A stretch of 34,331 nt of DNA from Flavobacteriales bacterium. GTDB taxonomy: Bacteria > Bacteroidota > Bacteroidia > Flavobacteriales > Flavobacteriaceae. The stretch covers positions 1 through 34,331 of the forward strand of contig JALVST010000081.1 of the NCBI GenBank assembly GCA_027024205.1, in the 5' to 3' direction. The position numbers were made by a program, and so were the translations under genes. Below, one piece after another: positions 17,001 through 25,991 of the stretch. Position 1 is the stretch's first letter, and every line of letters starts with the position of its first letter. The notes under the pieces are model-generated. The model was not told the origin of the DNA. It saw only the letters and a list, made by a program, of their open reading frames with translations, and searched no databases.

Positions 17001-18406
17001 AACAACTTATTTTGGAAGGTACCGTTTATCTCAATATTATGATAAGTGTAATTATTGTAAGTTACCGAACTTATACTACCAATTAAGTTGGCATTCAACG
17101 AGTTTAATGTCAATCCGGAACCTTTGATGTTAAAGCCGGCAGACAAATTATCAACCGGTTCTTTGAAAAAAGGTTTTATTATAAAATTTTCCGTCACAAT
17201 ACGCCCTTTATAAGAGGTTTTTGATAATTTGGTTAAATTGTTCATTACCAAATTAACAGAAAAGTCACCGAGTTCGGTTAAAACCTCCAAATTTGTTTTC
17301 AGATTTTCAATTCCGTAAAACAAATCACCGGTCATTTCCAAATCACCAAATGGCTTGAAAGTGTTTACCAACCGTGAATTGATAACATCAGGAAGTAACA
17401 TTTTCAATTTTGCAAACGAAATATTTAATTGACTCAAGTGGCTGACCACAATGAAATGGTCATCATTAAATATATTTTTTAAAATGAGGCCTCCTTTGAT
17501 ATAAATACTATTGTCGGTAGAAGCTTTTAAACTATGAAGTTTTAAATCGTTTAAAGTTCCTGACAATGCCGTTTTAAGATTCAAATGCCGTTTACCGTTA
17601 AATATTCCGGTAAATATATTCAAATCGGCAGTGGATATGTTGGCTTTTTTTATGTTTCCTTTTATCTGTACGGTATTCTCAAAATCACGATAACCTTTAT
17701 CAGGAGATATAAAACGTAAATCCATAGCCAAGGCTGACCCGGGCGTTTTCATTTTAAGATTTTTAAAGTTGATACCATGGTCATTGTATTCAAAATTTGT
17801 CGTCAATTTTTTTATTTTCAGCCCCCGGTAATCAAGCATTTGAAGACGATTGAGCCGGAAGGCTACTGTATCAGCAACTTGTTTAAAATCAGACAGTTCC
17901 GATTCCAATTTACTAAAATCCAAGATTTTCGGATGTTTTAAATTATAATCAAGATATTTAAAATCGGAATGTTTCAGACGTATTTTTTGAATATTGACGG
18001 CAAAGGCTTTTTGTTTTTTTTCACTTTTGGAATTTCCGTTTATTTTTTGAATAAAAATATCTAAATTCGATTTTTTACGGCCTTTATAAGTAATAACTTT
18101 ACCTCTTAAATTATCGATTTTCGTCAGTCCGAATTTTAAGTTCCGTTCTTTATTAAAGGTCCAAGGATTCCGGATATAAGTTTGCAGTTTTTTAGCATAA
18201 AAAATTGTATCCTGATGCGTGTCAAAAGCAATAAACTCTTTTATAATGATTGCACCTGACAAAGTAACTTGAAGTTTGTCAATCTTAATATTCACACCGG
18301 TATCGGCATTAATCTTGTCGGTTACGCGCCGGGCAATAGCAGTTTGAACTGACGGTAAGGCCAAAATTAATGACAATAATATACTGATTATCAAAAAGAT
18401 AATCAA
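14066..18406 (-). CDS. tamB: TamB-like translocation/assembly module protein (DUF490)
   Basis: The 1446-residue protein has one N-terminal hydrophobic anchor (about residues 1-18), then long stretches of alternating-polarity beta strands typical of AsmA/TamB proteins, and a C-terminal DUF490-type region (roughly 1050-1440) containing the VEEGVYNFKYAG and LSLLSFGDFIN segments. TamB-family proteins bridge the periplasm and are implicated in outer-membrane protein assembly or lipid transport. The listed start is a TTG at 18406. No in-frame ATG precedes it nearby, and the open frame continues upstream with a basic KKILKILSRI stretch, so translation may begin earlier from a non-ATG codon. The gene is divergent from tsaD, an arrangement I recall as common in flavobacteria. 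Confidence 0.88.
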   Translation of the reverse strand: MIIFLIISILLSLILALPSVQTAIARRVTDKINADTGVNIKIDKLQVTLSGAIIIKEFIAFDTHQDTIFYAKKLQTYIRNPWTFNKERNLKFGLTKIDNLRGKVITYKGRKKSNLDIFIQKINGNSKSEKKQKAFAVNIQKIRLKHSDFKYLDYNLKHPKILDFSKLESELSDFKQVADTVAFRLNRLQMLDYRGLKIKKLTTNFEYNDHGINFKNLKMKTPGSALAMDLRFISPDKGYRDFENTVQIKGNIKKANISTADLNIFTGIFNGKRHLNLKTALSGTLNDLKLHSLKASTDNSIYIKGGLILKNIFNDDHFIVVSHLSQLNISFAKLKMLLPDVINSRLVNTFKPFGDLEMTGDLFYGIENLKTNLEVLTELGDFSVNLVMNNLTKLSKTSYKGRIVTENFIIKPFFKEPVDNLSAGFNIKGSGLTLNSLNANLIGSISSVTYNNYTYHNIEINGTFQNKLFQGQVDINDKSLEMDFNGLIDFSKPKRKLDFFMEVCYANLYNLNFAKDEFTRVYGEVDVKTEWTGIEDVVGKLESHNLKIVNQYNTYNFNDFTVSSVFNDKMERQILFDSDDIINGYIRGKFKFKSVPVLIQNALGSVFVNYPLKPVENQQYMFYKLRVHNKIVNLLNPDVQIAKNTVIKGKIDSENNQLKFKFISPKITYDGNEFDQLNFNIDNKNPLYNIFLKIDTINTGFYKFKNLRLLNTTIHDTLYLKTKFEGGSQFKDRYDVSFFYTMDQLQNFVFGLQKSVLNFKNIPWIINPEVNLNRIVYKPTSDSLKIDDVGIYHDNERIWINGMKYNDSLDFVARLDSIDLTHITPQFHDFSFEGKINGEVHLTKYRNNTLPSAVLGIKNFKLNNNLLGDLNLKVSALPGKHIFVDMTVLKESVQSLKLLGYVDMKKQTPGLSANLVLNDFSVKPLQNLFKETFGNIRGKISGRVKVSGQMKNLSFDGKLFTNDLGLKILALNTDYKFKNQTVVYLHDQTFELKNARFIDTRYKTEAGLTGTIRHHNFENWHLDLNIDTDNLLVLDTPKDPMEMFYGTVFTAGKARIYGSVNHLKIDAEMQTKPKTYLVITLTDFESFGENDFVRIVSKKDYNKEKRSIKKRRKVYEGLEMNFDLDITPDAQVEILLDQEFGSTLVARGTGLVLMNINTNGQFNIFGDFAVEEGVYNFKYAGVIDKKFVVEPGSYVSWEGDPYDATLDIKAVYETFADPTVLLSEQGLTAKKIPVEVIIYLRDKLIKPAISFDLKLPKANAVLRSQVDYLLSDPDKKTLQVLSLLSFGDFINENDYNLSRRAGEGVVKTFTEKGLNILNGLMAQDDKFQVNLNYTSGNENIERNLITDPQVGLSLVTQINKKVYINGKVAIPVGRYTKSSIVGDVELEVYLDKKGNLIFRVFNKQTELEYLGQQEGYTQGIGISYQVDFDTFSDILKKFGISVKTEP

Positions 18407-18455
18407 AATACGGGATAATATTTTCAGAATTTTTTTAATATCGTTAAGATAATGG

Positions 18456-18463
18456 TAATTTTG
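18456..18463 (+). promoter_or_regulatory. Candidate -7 promoter element of tsaD
   Basis: TAATTTTG is a full TAnnTTTG match 21 bases before the ATG at 18485. The in-frame ATG at 18452 would be upstream of this element, so transcripts from here cannot use it. Confidence 0.55.
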
Positions 18464-18484
18464 CGTATAAAAATAGCAATTTTT

Positions 18485-19540
18485 ATGCCTGAAAAAGCAA
18501 AAGACAAAAATAATAAAAGCATTTATATTTTAGGAATAGAATCGTCATGTGACGATACAGCCGCGGCAGTTTTAAAAGACGGCAAAATCATCAGCAATAA
18601 AGTTGCCAATCAAAGCATACACGAACAATACGGCGGTGTGGTTCCCGAGTTGGCTTCCCGGGCACATCAACAAAATATTGTACCGGTTGTCGATATTGCA
18701 TTGAAAGAAGCAGGAATAGAAAAAAAAGATTTGTCCGCTATTGCCATAACCGAAGGTCCGGGTTTACTTGGTTCGTTACTGGTCGGCGTATCATTTGCCA
18801 AATCTCTAAGTTTGGCATTAGACATTCCGCTTATCGGTGTCCATCACATGAAGGCCCATATTTTGGCACATTTTATCAAAGACAACGAGATGAAATTGCC
18901 CGAATTTCCATTTTTAGCCTTAACCATCAGTGGTGGTCACACCCAAATCGTTCAAGTGAACGGTTATTTTGATTTTATCGTATTGGGCGAAACATTGGAC
19001 GATGCCGTTGGAGAAGCTTTTGACAAATCCGCAAAAATTATGGGACTACCCTACCCCGGTGGTCCGTTGATCGACCGGTATGCCGCCAAAGGAAATCCGC
19101 AAGCTTTTAAATTTACCAAACCGCGGGTTGACGGTTTAAATTTCAGTTTTAGCGGACTAAAAACCGCTATTTTATATTTTTTACAAAAACAAACCAAAGA
19201 AAGTCCTGATTTTATCCAAGAAAACCTGGCTGATTTATCCGCCTCCATTCAATATACCATTGTAGAAATTCTTATGGATAAACTCAAATCGGCCGTAGCA
19301 CAAACCGGTATTAACCGGATTGCAATAGCCGGTGGGGTTTCAGCCAATACCGGCATCCGCAAGGCACTACAGGATGCACAAAAACAATGGGGTTGGGAAG
19401 TTTTTATACCAAAATTCGAATATACAACAGACAATGCCGCCATGATTGCCATTGTAGGCTATCTTAAATATTTGGACGGTCGATTTTCATCATTAAGTTT
19501 GATCCCGAAAGCTCGAATGCCATTAAAACATATAGATTAG
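18485..19540 (+). CDS. tsaD: tRNA N6-adenosine threonylcarbamoyltransferase TsaD
   Basis: The 351-residue ASKHA-fold enzyme, with TsaB and TsaE, transfers threonylcarbamoyl from TC-AMP to A37 of ANN-reading tRNAs. GIESSCDDTAAAV (17-29) is the family N-terminus, H121 and H125 in GVHHMKAHIL are metal ligands, SGGHTQIV follows, and TTDNAAMIA near the C-terminus supplies the aspartate ligand. I use the ATG at 18485 because the in-frame ATG at 18452 adds an AT-rich, non-conserved N-terminus and precedes the likely promoter. No terminator was recognised in the gap after the gene. Confidence 0.96.
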   Translation: MPEKAKDKNNKSIYILGIESSCDDTAAAVLKDGKIISNKVANQSIHEQYGGVVPELASRAHQQNIVPVVDIALKEAGIEKKDLSAIAITEGPGLLGSLLVGVSFAKSLSLALDIPLIGVHHMKAHILAHFIKDNEMKLPEFPFLALTISGGHTQIVQVNGYFDFIVLGETLDDAVGEAFDKSAKIMGLPYPGGPLIDRYAAKGNPQAFKFTKPRVDGLNFSFSGLKTAILYFLQKQTKESPDFIQENLADLSASIQYTIVEILMDKLKSAVAQTGINRIAIAGGVSANTGIRKALQDAQKQWGWEVFIPKFEYTTDNAAMIAIVGYLKYLDGRFSSLSLIPKARMPLKHID

Positions 19541-19798
19541 ACATATTAGTAACCGGGCACAGAACAAGAAATATTGATTTAATCTGTGAAACTCAAAAAT
19601 TAATAATCGATTTCGGTGTGAACAAGATTTGGGACCGTTTTTTTAGGTATGGTAAATTCAGATTCAATTTATCATGGTTAATATATCTATGATACAAAGA
19701 AAGTCAGTAAACCTGCAAAATTGTCAGTTTTTTTTAACAAAATTTTTAGAATAATATTAAAATTATGCTAATTATAAGCTTCTCAACATTACTTGGCA

Positions 19799-19806
19799 TA
19801 ATTTTG
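19799..19806 (+). promoter_or_regulatory. Candidate -7 promoter element of the bat cluster
   Basis: TAATTTTG matches TAnnTTTG. It lies 13 bases before the first in-frame ATG of moxR (19820) and 31 before the second (19838). No -33 TTG was found at the usual spacing. The preceding gap (19541-19798) shows no gene. Confidence 0.5.
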
Positions 19807-19837
19807 TTGTAAAATTGCAATGAAAAAATTTTTTATT

Positions 19838-20833
19838 ATGGAAAATACTATAAATGTTATCGAACTTAATGAACGTGTCAAAGATGAAAGCACTTTTATT
19901 GACGTGCTTAAATTGGAAATCAACAAAGTGATTGTCGGACAGGACAAAATGATAGACCGTTTGCTCATAGGCTTATTGGGCAAAGGACATATTTTGTTAG
20001 AAGGTGTTCCCGGATTAGCAAAAACGTTAGCTATCAACACTTTGGCAAAAGCTATCAATGCTAAATTCAGTCGTATTCAATTTACCCCGGACTTATTGCC
20101 GGCAGATGTTATCGGAACATTGATTTACAATATACAAGAAAACAAATTTGAAGTCAAAAAAGGACCGATTTTCGCCAATTTGGTTTTAGCGGACGAAATT
20201 AACCGGGCCCCAGCAAAAGTGCAATCGGCTTTGCTAGAAGCTATGCAAGAACGCCAAGTAACCATTGGTGAAAAGACCTACAAGCTTGAAGAACCATTTC
20301 TGGTAATGGCGACCCAAAACCCTGTGGAACAAGAAGGAACATATCCGCTTCCGGAAGCCCAAGTGGACCGGTTTATGCTCAAAACCATTATCGACTATCC
20401 ATCTCAAAAGGAAGAATTGGAAATTATGCGTCGTAACTTACAAGGTGATCTTTCCAACGTGCAACCGGTTACCAATACGGAACAAATTTTAAAAGCCCGT
20501 GAAGTGGTCAAAGAAATCTACATAGATCCCAAAATAGAACAATATATTTTGGATATCGTTTTTGCCACCCGTTATCCTGAACGTTACGGCTTGGAAAATT
20601 TAAAACCGCTGATTAATTTCGGAGCATCTCCACGTGCCAGTATCAATTTGGCTATCGCCTCCAAAGCCTATGCTTTTATCAACAAACGCGGTTTTGTTAT
20701 TCCGGAAGATATCAGAGCCATGGTTCACGACGTTTTGCGTCACCGTATCGGGCTGACTTATGAAGCGGAAGCCGAAAATGTAACGACAGAAAATATCATC
20801 AATAAAATAGTTAATACGGTTGAAGTGCCTTAA
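19838..20833 (+). CDS. MoxR-family AAA+ ATPase
   Basis: The product has 331 residues from ATG 19838; the in-frame ATG at 19820 would add MKKFFI but leave a very short leader after the promoter. Walker A is GVPGLAKT (56-63), Walker B LVLADE (115-120) followed by INRAP, then a sensor-like MATQNP, and an AAA lid domain at the C-terminus. MoxR ATPases are thought to remodel or mature partner proteins together with von Willebrand A proteins. The next five genes on the same strand (DUF58, BatD/DUF4381-like, BatA, BatB, BatC) are its classic partners. A 220-base gap with G/A-rich repeats separates it from the DUF58 gene. Confidence 0.94.
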   Translation: MENTINVIELNERVKDESTFIDVLKLEINKVIVGQDKMIDRLLIGLLGKGHILLEGVPGLAKTLAINTLAKAINAKFSRIQFTPDLLPADVIGTLIYNIQENKFEVKKGPIFANLVLADEINRAPAKVQSALLEAMQERQVTIGEKTYKLEEPFLVMATQNPVEQEGTYPLPEAQVDRFMLKTIIDYPSQKEELEIMRRNLQGDLSNVQPVTNTEQILKAREVVKEIYIDPKIEQYILDIVFATRYPERYGLENLKPLINFGASPRASINLAIASKAYAFINKRGFVIPEDIRAMVHDVLRHRIGLTYEAEAENVTTENIINKIVNTVEVP

Positions 20834-21000
20834 TATATTGATGAATTGATGAACTGAGGAGTGAGGAGTGAGGAATGAGGAAGTGTGCTTCGATACAATC
20901 CCTTCCCCGGCCTTCTTCGGGGGAATCACTCAGCGAACTATCCTCAATTCCTCAAATTGCCAGACGAATATACGGTATGAGGTAATGAATAACGTCAAAG
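20834..21000. repeat. Purine-rich degenerate repeats between moxR and the DUF58 gene
   Basis: The gap starts with TGATGAATTGATGAACTGAG and several copies of GAGGAGT/GAGGAAT (about 20857-20881), followed by complementary pyrimidine-rich motifs (ATTCCTCA near 20947). The same words recur at 23525-23660 and, more loosely, at 26780-26880. No ORF is supported. Confidence 0.5.
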
Positions 21001-21053
21001 AATGAAATGTTCTATGAAACGCAACATTCAACATTAAACATTTAACTAAACAA

Positions 21054-21920
21054 ATGACCACAAAAGATATACTAAAAAAGGTTAGAAAAATTGAAATTAA
21101 AACCAAACGATTGTCAGATCATATTTTCGGCGGCGAATATCACAGTTCGTTTAAAGGACGTGGTATGACGTTTTCGGAAGTCAGGCCGTATGCTTACGGG
21201 GACGATGTGCGTAATATCGATTGGAATGTAACAGCCCGCTACAGGACCCCTTTTGTCAAAGTTTTTGAAGAAGAACGGGAACTGACCATGTTGTTGGCTG
21301 TTGACATCAGCGGGTCGCAATGGTTCGGAACACGCGGACAACTTAAACATGAAATGATAACTGAAATTGTTGCCACCTTGGCATTCTCAGCGACACAAAA
21401 CAACGATAAAGTCGGATTGGTTTTGTATTCCGACGAAATCGAATTGTTTATTCCACCGCAAAAAGGTCGCTCGCATGTTTTGCGCATAATCCGTGAACTG
21501 ATAGATTTCAAACCGCAACACACCCGTACAGATACGTCAATGGTTTTGAAATTTATATATAATATATTGAAGAAAAAAGCTATTGTTTTTTTAATCTCGG
21601 ATTTTGTGGATGAAAATTACGAAGAAACTTTGAAAATCGTCGGAAAAAAACACGATTTAACGGGAATTATGGTTTATGACCCCATTGAAAAAGAGATGCC
21701 CGATTTGGGATTTGTCACCATGAAAGATTTAGAAACCGGACAACAAGCTTTTATTGACACCAGTAATAAAAAATTACGTAAGACGCACAATGCCAATTTT
21801 TTACGACGATTAGATTATTTCAAAAAATCATTTCAGAAATCGGGAAGCGGTGTGATATGGGTATCCACTACCGGATCATATATCAAAAAAATGTTACAAT
21901 ATTTTAAAGCAAGAGGATAA
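21054..21920 (+). CDS. DUF58 protein with von Willebrand A-like fold
   Basis: The 288-residue cytoplasmic-looking protein carries the DUF58 signature: FKGRGMTFSEVRPYAYGDD (33-51), then RNIDWNVTAR (53-62). It also has a MIDAS-like D84-x-S86-x-S88 in LAVDISGSQW. DUF58 proteins are near-constant partners of MoxR ATPases. Its position directly after moxR, with the next gene starting seven bases after its stop, supports a role in the bat complex. No membrane segment is seen. Confidence 0.92.
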   Translation: MTTKDILKKVRKIEIKTKRLSDHIFGGEYHSSFKGRGMTFSEVRPYAYGDDVRNIDWNVTARYRTPFVKVFEEERELTMLLAVDISGSQWFGTRGQLKHEMITEIVATLAFSATQNNDKVGLVLYSDEIELFIPPQKGRSHVLRIIRELIDFKPQHTRTDTSMVLKFIYNILKKKAIVFLISDFVDENYEETLKIVGKKHDLTGIMVYDPIEKEMPDLGFVTMKDLETGQQAFIDTSNKKLRKTHNANFLRRLDYFKKSFQKSGSGVIWVSTTGSYIKKMLQYFKARG

Positions 21921-21927
21921 ATAATCA

Positions 21928-23538
21928 ATGAAAAAGATAATGAAATATATCATTCACATATTTTTAGTATTCGCTGCCGGTTTGTTGCATGCCCAGGATT
22001 TACCCGGCGTGCAGGTGCAAACCGACACGACACAAATCCGTATCGGCGAACAAATTCAATTATCGGTAAAAGCCAAAGCAGACACCTTGTCATTTGTCGA
22101 TTTTCCCGAATTGTCAACTTTGGGTGATTTGGAAGTCGTCCGTTCAACCCCTGTTGATACTTTGCAAGCCAAACCGTTCAGGCATTTGCAAAAAAACTAT
22201 TTTATTACACAATGGGACAGCGGTAAGTATGTTGTACCTCCCATACATATCAAAATCAACGACAGTATTTTTGTTACCGATAGTCTTAACATTAAAGTGT
22301 TACCCGTCGCAATCGATACAACCAAACAAGGTCTTTACGGTTTTAAAGAACCGGTCAATATCGAAGGAAAGCCTGTAAACAAAAATACCAACTCTCACTC
22401 AAAACTGTGGTGGCTGTTACTCATTCCCGTTTTAGCAATTGCTTACTATTTTTATCGCAGACGCCGTCAAAAAATTGTAGCACGTAAAGTGTTGACACCT
22501 TATGAAATAGCACAAAAATCATTGCAACAATTATCGCAAGAAAAATTGTGGTTACAAAATCAAACGGATGAACATTATTTACGTTTGACAGATATACTCA
22601 AGGATTATTTGGAAAACGAATTAGATTTGTCAGCCAAAGAAAAAATATCGCGGGAACTGTTACAAGAATTGAAAAAATACCGTTTTGAAAACGGGGCCTA
22701 TTTCAATATCGAATTATTACAACGCTTGGAAGAAACATTAAGACGGGCAGATTTAGCCAAATTTGCCAAACTCGCACCCAATCCGGCTGATATCGATTTG
22801 GATTTCAATGTTATTAAAGATGTCATTGGTTTTGCCCATCAAATTGTTCAAAGCATAGCCGATGAAAAAGCCGCTGAAATAACCAAAACGGAAGCCGCTA
22901 AAAAGCGTAAAAAACGAATAGCGATTGTAATAGCCGGTGTGATCGTCTTGTTAATCATGATAATTGGCGGTGCCGGTTACTATTATCTCAAAAAAATGAA
23001 ATTGGTGGATACCCTCAAAGAAAATATGTCAAAACCCGAATGGGTTTACAGCGAATACGGGAGCACACCGGCATTAGGATTAACTACGCCTCACATTTTA
23101 CATGACGTTGATATATCGGCGGTTTTGGATACATTACCCAAAAATGTAACCCAACTATACGATGAAATTGCTATTTACAGCGATCAAAATTTGGTCAAAA
23201 AATACGTCATCCTTAGCGGAAGTATGGACTTTAAACAACAAATTCCTGAAAAGACCGATATCACAAAGGTAAGTGTAGCCGGGATTTTGCAACAGCTTAA
23301 AGCCCGTGAGGTCAATTTACAAGAGGCTGATATTGAAAGCGGTAAACGGTATTTCGGAAGTTTTGTAACGGATTTGCCTATCATTGGCAATAATCTGAAA
23401 GTACAATTTGACAGCCGTTTTTATCAAACGGATACCGGAGAAAAATTTGTTCTCGGCATGTATTTGCAAGGTAATAAAGATAATGAAGCCTTAATAGACA
23501 GAGTAATGCAATCGGCAGAGCTTATTAATGAGGAATGA
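21928..23538 (+). CDS. BatD/DUF4381-like exported membrane protein
   Basis: The 536-residue protein starts with a signal peptide ending LLHAQ (about residue 23). A BatD-like beta-rich periplasmic domain follows (about 25-150, with TQIRIGEQIQLSVKAKAD). Then come a first membrane helix (about 158-176), a basic cytoplasmic segment with helices to about 325, a second membrane helix (about 329-352) and a C-terminal globular domain rich in beta strands. Placement between DUF58 and BatA is normal for flavobacterial bat loci. Since no separate batD follows batC, this gene may be the only BatD-like component. Function is inferred from context only. Confidence 0.75.
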   Translation: MKKIMKYIIHIFLVFAAGLLHAQDLPGVQVQTDTTQIRIGEQIQLSVKAKADTLSFVDFPELSTLGDLEVVRSTPVDTLQAKPFRHLQKNYFITQWDSGKYVVPPIHIKINDSIFVTDSLNIKVLPVAIDTTKQGLYGFKEPVNIEGKPVNKNTNSHSKLWWLLLIPVLAIAYYFYRRRRQKIVARKVLTPYEIAQKSLQQLSQEKLWLQNQTDEHYLRLTDILKDYLENELDLSAKEKISRELLQELKKYRFENGAYFNIELLQRLEETLRRADLAKFAKLAPNPADIDLDFNVIKDVIGFAHQIVQSIADEKAAEITKTEAAKKRKKRIAIVIAGVIVLLIMIIGGAGYYYLKKMKLVDTLKENMSKPEWVYSEYGSTPALGLTTPHILHDVDISAVLDTLPKNVTQLYDEIAIYSDQNLVKKYVILSGSMDFKQQIPEKTDITKVSVAGILQQLKAREVNLQEADIESGKRYFGSFVTDLPIIGNNLKVQFDSRFYQTDTGEKFVLGMYLQGNKDNEALIDRVMQSAELINEE

Positions 23539-23822
23539 GGAGTGATGAATTGATGAATTGATGAGTAAGTCACTGAGTGATTTTGCGAAGTATGAGCAAA
23601 ATTGTATCGAAGTGACCGGGTTGATGAATTGAGGAATGAGGTATGAGTAAAAATATTTAAGTTATAAAAAATCTCTATTTCTCAATAATTGCAGTTTGAA
23701 TCACAAAACATTCATTTAAAAAATCCATATCGTATAAAACAAAGCAAATTCTCAATTCCTCAAATATAAATACGAGCATATTGTATAAAACAGAATACAA
23801 CTATCAAAGAAGAAAATAATCA
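23539..23822. repeat. Gap with degenerate ATGAATTG/GAGGAATGAG repeats
   Basis: The 284-base gap between the BatD-like gene and batA opens with repeats of TGATGAATTGATGAATTG and GAGGAATGAGG, then CTCAATTCCTCAAAT near 23752, the same words as in the moxR-DUF58 gap. No ORF or promoter match is visible. If the cluster is one operon, these spacers are transcribed. Confidence 0.5.
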
Positions 23823-24842
23823 ATGAAACTATTAGACCATTACGAATTATATACGCCATATGCACTACTGTTATTATTGCTAGTGCCTGTACTGGCCATA
23901 TGGCTTTACCGCAATCGGTATAACGAACGGGCAAAATTTTTATACTCAGATATAGCATCATTCGGTAGTTTTAAAACAATTAAGAATAAAATGTTACCGT
24001 TATTGACCGGTTTGGTTTTGATTTCGTTAGCATTGATTAGTTTGGGGATTGCCCGGCCACGTTCTGTGGATGTAACTGCTAAAACCAAGAAAACCAAAGG
24101 GATAGACATTATGTTGGCCGTAGATGTTTCTGCCAGTATGTTAGCCCGTGATTTAAAACCGAACCGTTTGGAAGCCTTGAAAAAAACCGCTATCAATTTC
24201 ATCAAAAAAAGACCTAATGATAGATTCGGGGTTGTTTTATATGCCGGAGAAGCTTTTACACAAGTGCCTATTACCTCAGACCAACGTGTTGTCATGCAGG
24301 CTATCAGGAAGATAAATTTCAATCAACTCTTTAACCAACTGGAACAAGGAACGGCTATCGGTATGGGATTGGCAACCGCTGTAAACCGTTTAAAAGACAG
24401 TAAAGCTAAAAGCAAAGTCATTATTTTGATGACCGACGGGGTCAATAATACCGGTGAAATAGATCCGAACACGGCCTTGGAACTGGCCAAAGAGTTCGGT
24501 ATTAAAGTTTATACCATCGGTTTGGGAACTAACGGGTATGCGCCAACCCCCGTAGGCTTGCGTCCGGATGGTAGTTTCGTATATCAAAATGCAAAAGTGG
24601 AGATAGATGAAAATCTGTTGAAAAAGATTGCAAAGGAAACCGGTGGAAGGTATTTCAGAGCAACTGATAATCGTAAACTCAATAAAATTTACAAAGAAAT
24701 TGATAAACTGGAAAAAACGGAGATCAAAGAAACAAAATACTATAATTACAAAGAATTATACCGTCCTTATGTATTGATTGCCATTGGTTTGATTTTCTTG
24801 ACCGGTTTAATACGCTATACATGGATGAAAAGTTTTGTATAA
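23823..24842 (+). CDS. batA: BatA-like von Willebrand A membrane protein
   Basis: The 339-residue protein has two N-terminal membrane segments (about 12-28 and 57-76), then a VWA domain (about 95-290) and a C-terminal helix (about 312-333). The metal-ion adhesion site is complete: D101-x-S103-x-S105 in AVDVSASM, the threonine in GTAIGMG and the aspartate in LMTDGVNNTG. Bat proteins were first linked to aerotolerance in Bacteroides. They are thought to form an inner-membrane complex with MoxR and DUF58 proteins, with the VWA domain facing the periplasm. batB follows after 13 bases. Confidence 0.92.
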   Translation: MKLLDHYELYTPYALLLLLLVPVLAIWLYRNRYNERAKFLYSDIASFGSFKTIKNKMLPLLTGLVLISLALISLGIARPRSVDVTAKTKKTKGIDIMLAVDVSASMLARDLKPNRLEALKKTAINFIKKRPNDRFGVVLYAGEAFTQVPITSDQRVVMQAIRKINFNQLFNQLEQGTAIGMGLATAVNRLKDSKAKSKVIILMTDGVNNTGEIDPNTALELAKEFGIKVYTIGLGTNGYAPTPVGLRPDGSFVYQNAKVEIDENLLKKIAKETGGRYFRATDNRKLNKIYKEIDKLEKTEIKETKYYNYKELYRPYVLIAIGLIFLTGLIRYTWMKSFV

Positions 24843-24855
24843 TTAAAAAATTAAT

Positions 24856-25908
24856 GTGGAAATGTATCAAATAGAAGCACCGGAATATTTTATTTTGCTT
24901 GTTATCATACCTGTTCTTTGGGTAGTTTATTTTTATATGCGTTTTTGGCAAAGAAAAAAACAAAAGGCTTTGTTTGAATCCCGGTTGCTGGATAAAGTTG
25001 TTATAGAGCGTTCCCGATTTAAGCCTTTTATCAAATTGATATTGTTGTCATTATCCTTATTGTTTTTAATTACCGGCTTGACCAATCCGAAAATGGGTAG
25101 CAAACTGGAAACCGTCAAACGTCGCGGAGTAGATATTGTCTTTGCCATTGACGTATCCAAAAGTATGGATGCAGAAGACATTGCCCCTTCACGTTTGGAA
25201 AAAGCCAAACGTTTGGTATCCAAAATAATAGACAATTTGGTATCTGATAGAATCGGCGTTATCGCTTATGCCGGTGAGGCTTATCCTTTATTGCCAATTA
25301 CGACAGACTACGCTGCTGCCAAAATCTTTTTACAAAATATGAATACCGGTTTGGTCAGTTCGCAAGGAACAGCCATAGACGATGCTATCAATCTGGCTAC
25401 AACATATTTTGACGAAGAAGACACAAACAAAATCCTGATAATTTTGTCCGACGGGGAAGACCACTCACAAAAAGCCGTTGATGCCGCTAAAGAAGCTACA
25501 AAACAAGGTGTTACTATTTTCTCCATAGGAATAGGAACGAAAAAAGGTTCCGTAATCCCGATAAAAAGTAACGGTGTCCTTTACGGATATAAAAAAGACA
25601 AAAACGGACAAACGGTAATTACCCGGCTCAATGATAAAATTTTAAAAGAAATAGCCAGTGTAACCGGTGGCAAATATATCGACGGAACCAATACCAAAAA
25701 GGTTGTGGCATACATCAAAGATGCCCTCGATAAAATGGATAAACGTGAATTTGAAACGACTAAATTTTCGGAATATGAAGACCAATTTCAATGGTTTTTA
25801 TTAGCCGGATTGCTATTTTTAGTGATGTATCTTATTGTTTTAGAACGAGAAACCCAGTGGTTGCGCAAACTGAACTTGTTTAATGAACTTGATAGGATTG
25901 AAAATTAA
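24856..25908 (+). CDS. batB: BatB-like von Willebrand A membrane protein
   Basis: The 350-residue paralogue of the preceding gene has hydrophobic segments at about 12-30 and 58-76, a VWA domain (about 93-290) and a C-terminal helix (about 315-333). The MIDAS is intact: D99-x-S101-x-S103 in AIDVSKSMDAED, GTAIDDAI and LSDGEDHS. BatA and BatB proteins are believed to hetero-oligomerise. Tight spacing after batA indicates co-transcription and translation. Confidence 0.92.
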   Translation: MEMYQIEAPEYFILLVIIPVLWVVYFYMRFWQRKKQKALFESRLLDKVVIERSRFKPFIKLILLSLSLLFLITGLTNPKMGSKLETVKRRGVDIVFAIDVSKSMDAEDIAPSRLEKAKRLVSKIIDNLVSDRIGVIAYAGEAYPLLPITTDYAAAKIFLQNMNTGLVSSQGTAIDDAINLATTYFDEEDTNKILIILSDGEDHSQKAVDAAKEATKQGVTIFSIGIGTKKGSVIPIKSNGVLYGYKKDKNGQTVITRLNDKILKEIASVTGGKYIDGTNTKKVVAYIKDALDKMDKREFETTKFSEYEDQFQWFLLAGLLFLVMYLIVLERETQWLRKLNLFNELDRIEN

Positions 25909-25991
25909 AAATTATAGATTTTCCCGTCCGGCATGTCTCTGAGTCGTTTTTAAAATAATTCATATCCCATAAACAGTTAAATGAAAAAAAT

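Noticed and set aside
18452-18484. Upstream in-frame ATG for tsaD.
   Set aside because: It lies upstream of the probable -7 element and adds a non-conserved N-terminus.
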